Positions 61,734 through 64,000 of a stretch of 64,000 nt of DNA are shown one piece after another. Position numbers and translations under genes: made by a program. The stretch is from Thermococcus barophilus MP (GTDB taxonomy: Archaea; Methanobacteriota_B; Thermococci; Thermococcales; Thermococcaceae), in NCBI RefSeq assembly GCF_000151105.2, contig NC_014804.1:1364001-1428000 (forward strand), read 5' to 3'. How positions within the stretch are numbered: the first letter of the stretch is position 1; every line of letters starts with the position of its first letter. The notes under the pieces were generated by a model. It worked only from the letters and a program-made list of their open reading frames with translations, was not told where the DNA came from and ran no database searches.

Positions 61734-61952
61734 ATGTTTATGGCGGAATTCAAACTCAGATACGGTTCTATGAAGTGGTATGTCAGGAGAATTGTTGAAG
61801 CTGAAACTTTTGAGGAAGCAAAAGAGCTGGCAGAAAGATACGTAAAAGCAATAAACAGAGGCGAAGTCAAATGGGAGCTAAATGACATCTATGAGGTTGA
61901 CAAACCACTCATGATAACAAAAGAAATGGTAGAAAGACTTGAAAAGACTTAA
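61734..61952 (+). CDS. Small conserved-looking protein, 72 aa
   Basis: The product (MFMAEFKLRYGSMKWYVRRI...TFEEAKELAERYVKAI) is a mixed alpha/beta protein ending in an amphipathic helix. GGTGATGACC precedes the ATG at 61734. It follows the DHH nuclease gene by 41 nt and its end overlaps the convergent MFS gene by 4 nt. Family not recognised. Confidence 0.65.
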   Translation: MFMAEFKLRYGSMKWYVRRIVEAETFEEAKELAERYVKAINRGEVKWELNDIYEVDKPLMITKEMVERLEKT

Positions 61953-63136
61953 CTTTTCTCTTCTTTAACCATTGTCATCATCAAAATCATTGCAAATGCA
62001 CTCATTGCTGCCGCATAAAGAAAGCTGTATTTCAGCGAATAATTCTGCCACAGCCAGCCTGCAATTGCTGAAGCCGGAAAAACAAACACTCCGAAGACCG
62101 TGTGATATGCTCCGATTATCGTTCCCTTCTCAAAGTCCTTGGCCAAATCAGCCATGTAAGCTCTCGGAACTGTATCTTCAATTGCCAAATAGACGCCGTA
62201 TAGGATAAAACCTGCCAATAGCATCCACAGAGTTTTTGCATATGCAAAAGTTAGAGCTGCTAATGTTGCAACCCCAAATCCAGCTGTAATGATAACTTTT
62301 TTGCCGACTTTATCGGAGTAAACGCCTATTGGGTAAGCAGACAGTGCATAGATAACATTAAAAAGAGCATAAAAGCCTAAACTCTGAACAATTGAGTAGC
62401 CAAGCTCTTGAGCCTTCCACATTGTAAAGGCATAGCTGTATCTTCCAAGAGCTCCAATCGCAACAACAACCAAGAACAGCTTTAAATTCCTATTCCTTAA
62501 TGCTGAGATGCCCCTGATCTTCTTTTTAACCTCCTTCCCAGTGTCCTTTACTAAGAAAATTATTATCAAGATGCTCAACGCGCCTGGGAGAGCAGAGAGG
62601 AGAAAGATCCTTCTGTATGCAACATCAGCTGGATACTTCACGAATAAAGCCAAGAGACCAATGGCAACCAACGGCCCAGCAACAGCCCCCATGGTATCCA
62701 TCATCCTGTGGAAGCCAAAAGATTTGCCGGTTTTCCCTTTTTCGGTTGACTCTGCTATTAAGGCGTCTCTTGGAGCTGTCCTAATCCCTTTTCCCACCCT
62801 ATCAACGATCCTTAAGCTCAGAAAGTCCCACCATGAGTGTGTAAAAGCTAAAGCACCCTTGGAAATCGTTGAAAGGCCATAACCCAAAGTTACAAAAACC
62901 TTCCTTTGTCTGAATTTATCACTGATGTGCCCAAAAACTACTTTAAAGAGGGAGCTCAGGCTCTCAATGAGGCCCATTATTGAACCACTTGCAAGCTTCC
63001 CAACATTTAACACACTGGTCAGATATGCCGGAACAATCGGTGCAATCATCTCACTGCTCATATCGTTGAGAAAGCTTACAAGTCCCAGCAAGAACACATT
63101 CCAGCTTATTCCAAAGATTTTCTTTTCTTTATCCAT
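61949..63136 (-). CDS. MFS transporter under PadR control
   Basis: The 395-residue protein has 12 membrane helices and the MFS loop (GHISDKFRQRKVFVTLGYG), plus a signature like VDRVGKGIRTAPRDALIAES found in MFS efflux proteins. The ATG at 63136 overlaps the end of the PadR gene by 8 nt and has GGGTGATTGCA upstream. With PadR it forms a two-gene operon, suggesting inducible efflux of a toxic compound. Confidence 0.85.
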   Translation of the reverse strand: MDKEKKIFGISWNVFLLGLVSFLNDMSSEMIAPIVPAYLTSVLNVGKLASGSIMGLIESLSSLFKVVFGHISDKFRQRKVFVTLGYGLSTISKGALAFTHSWWDFLSLRIVDRVGKGIRTAPRDALIAESTEKGKTGKSFGFHRMMDTMGAVAGPLVAIGLLALFVKYPADVAYRRIFLLSALPGALSILIIIFLVKDTGKEVKKKIRGISALRNRNLKLFLVVVAIGALGRYSYAFTMWKAQELGYSIVQSLGFYALFNVIYALSAYPIGVYSDKVGKKVIITAGFGVATLAALTFAYAKTLWMLLAGFILYGVYLAIEDTVPRAYMADLAKDFEKGTIIGAYHTVFGVFVFPASAIAGWLWQNYSLKYSFLYAAAMSAFAMILMMTMVKEEKS

Positions 63137-63437
63137 TGCAATCACCCAAGATTTCGTTGCAAAGCTCTTTAACTTTCTTTTTTCCCTCTTCCAAGACTTC
63201 CAGGCCTTTTGGAGTTATCTCGTAAAGCCGGATTCTCCTTCCATCCCTGACTTCCCATCTGCTCTTTAAAAGCCCAGAAACTTCCATCTTATGCAAGAGC
63301 GGATATATCGTCCCGGGACTAACCTCATAACCATGCTTTTTCAGTTCTTCAATCATGAACACCCCGGTTATTGGCTCTTTGCTTGCGTGATGCAGTATGT
63401 GCAGCCCCATGAAGCCAAGCAAAATGCGGCGTATCAT
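63129..63437 (-). CDS. PadR-family transcriptional regulator
   Basis: The 102-residue product has the PadR winged helix (ILHHASKEPITGVFMIEELKK, SPGTIYPLLHKMEVSGLLKS) with GRRIRLYEITPKGLEVLEEG forming the wing, and a short C-terminal helix. It likely represses itself and the downstream MFS gene until an inducer binds. The ATG at 63437 has CGGTG upstream; GATATGATA repeats overlap this region (63432-63471). Confidence 0.9.
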   Translation of the reverse strand: MIRRILLGFMGLHILHHASKEPITGVFMIEELKKHGYEVSPGTIYPLLHKMEVSGLLKSRWEVRDGRRIRLYEITPKGLEVLEEGKKKVKELCNEILGDCNG

Positions 63438-63471
63438 ATCGAACACCGATATCGAATTCTGATATCATATC
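63432..63471 (-). promoter_or_regulatory. Repeated GATATGATA/GATATC sites over the padR start
   Basis: On the minus strand GATATGATA occurs at 63471-63463 and 63440-63432, exactly 31 bp apart (about three helical turns). Palindromic GATATC copies lie at 63466-63461 and 63453-63448. The region sits between the TATA-like TTTTTAAG and the padR start codon. It is a plausible autoregulatory operator. Confidence 0.5.
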
Positions 63472-63513
63472 TTAAAAACTTTACCTCTGTATAAAACCAA
63501 AATCAAGAGAGAA

Positions 63514-63900
63514 TCAAAGCTCGAGCACATGCTTTTCCAAAACATAGCAGTAAAATTCCCCTTCCAGAACCTTTTCATTTCCCTGATTGAAAACTTCAAC
63601 ATGAACCACTTTCTTTTTCCCTAAATCCTCCACAACTTTTGCTTTAGCTAAGAGCTCATCCCCAACCTTCACAGGCTTCGTAAACTTCACTTCAGCCTTT
63701 CCCAAAACAACTGTTGGCTCATTTACAGCAAGCATCGCAGCATAATCTGCCAGTCCAAACGTAAAGCCGCCATGAACTAAGCCGTGTTCGTCAACTTTCA
63801 TCTCATCCACGGTCTTCAGCTTAACTTCTGCATATCCCTCTGTGATTTTTACTGGTTCTCCCACCAATCGTTTGGAAGTTAAATTATGTGTTCTCTGCAT
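63514..63900 (-). CDS. PaaI-like hotdog-fold thioesterase
   Basis: The 128-residue product has VDEHGLVHGGFTFGLADYAA, the hotdog helix with the PaaI HGG motif, and the strand pattern AEVKFTKPVKVGDELLAKA. It probably hydrolyses an acyl- or aryl-CoA. The ATG at 63900 has GGTGAGCATC upstream; the longer frame is unsupported. It is a lone gene. Confidence 0.85.
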   Translation of the reverse strand: MQRTHNLTSKRLVGEPVKITEGYAEVKLKTVDEMKVDEHGLVHGGFTFGLADYAAMLAVNEPTVVLGKAEVKFTKPVKVGDELLAKAKVVEDLGKKKVVHVEVFNQGNEKVLEGEFYCYVLEKHVLEL

Positions 63901-63960
63901 GATGCTCACCAGTGTATTGTAATGCACATGGAAAATATAAACTTTTACACCCATGAAAAA

Positions 63961-64000
63961 CTTTAAATATTCAATGTTATCATCATTATCACAGGTGGTT
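63961..64000 (+). promoter_or_regulatory. Promoter and ribosome binding site for a gene beyond the right edge
   Basis: CTTTAAATAT (63961-63970) is a TATA box with an A-rich stretch before it, and AGGTGGT at 63993-63999 is a ribosome binding site. The start codon must lie just past position 64000. Confidence 0.5.

Noticed and set aside
1-64000. CRISPR arrays, insertion-sequence transposases, rRNA genes
   Set aside because: No regularly spaced repeats, transposase motifs or rRNA sequences were seen in the window.

Overview
The window is typical of a Thermococcales archaeon (Thermococcus or a close relative). The evidence is a Vent/KOD-type family B DNA polymerase carrying an intein, archaeal TATA boxes, GGTGA-type ribosome binding sites, leaderless transcripts, a tRNA-His with encoded G-1 and CCA, Taw3, UPF0147, DUF373, an archaeal DHH nuclease with zinc ribbons, and a Thermococcales-type S-layer-like protein. 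Genes are dense and often overlap by 4 to 14 bases. I did not identify the species.

Layout. 1-4895 (minus): a run of secreted or membrane-anchored proteins (transglutaminase-like protein, a small membrane-anchored protein, a 49-residue protein, and a large beta-helix protein that runs off the left edge). 5009-6458: an orphan fumarase beta subunit, a candidate C/D box sRNA and a tandem universal stress protein. 6802-10545: a MacB-like ABC exporter with an extracytoplasmic protein encoded between ATPase and permease. 10555-14083: a DUF234-type ATPase, GcvT, Taw3 and tRNA-His. 14084-14529: a gene-free stretch that starts with a GC-rich hairpin cluster.

14530-24100 (minus) is an accessory island: a complete type I restriction-modification system (HsdM, HsdS, HsdR). 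Two membrane proteins and a DUF104/PIN toxin-antitoxin pair are interleaved among the hsd genes, a zinc metallopeptidase and an EVE-domain protein follow, and a small winged-helix-like gene lies upstream. It is the best candidate here for an incompletely described system.

24325-41946 is mostly metabolism and transport: acetamidase/formamidase; a CUT1 sugar importer without its ATPase; a dolichol-kinase-like protein; a C4-dicarboxylate block (malic enzyme, TctA-like permease with a small partner, LDH2-type malate dehydrogenase); an Fe/thiamine-type ABC transporter without its binding protein; an AzgA-like purine permease with a striking inverted repeat around its TATA box; a DtxR-type repressor; a class II aldolase; cobalamin adenosyltransferase; and a DmpA-type peptidase.

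41943-64000 holds DNA and RNA maintenance genes (endonuclease IV, RsmB/NOP2-like methyltransferase, PolB with intein, TOPRIM protein, DHH nuclease), DUF373 with a coiled-coil partner, thiamine-binding DUF77, AMMECR1, several MFS transporters (one under a PadR regulator), an S-layer-like protein, and a second, well-formed candidate C/D box sRNA. A degraded small gene lies just after polB. The right edge has a promoter and ribosome binding site for a gene beyond the window.
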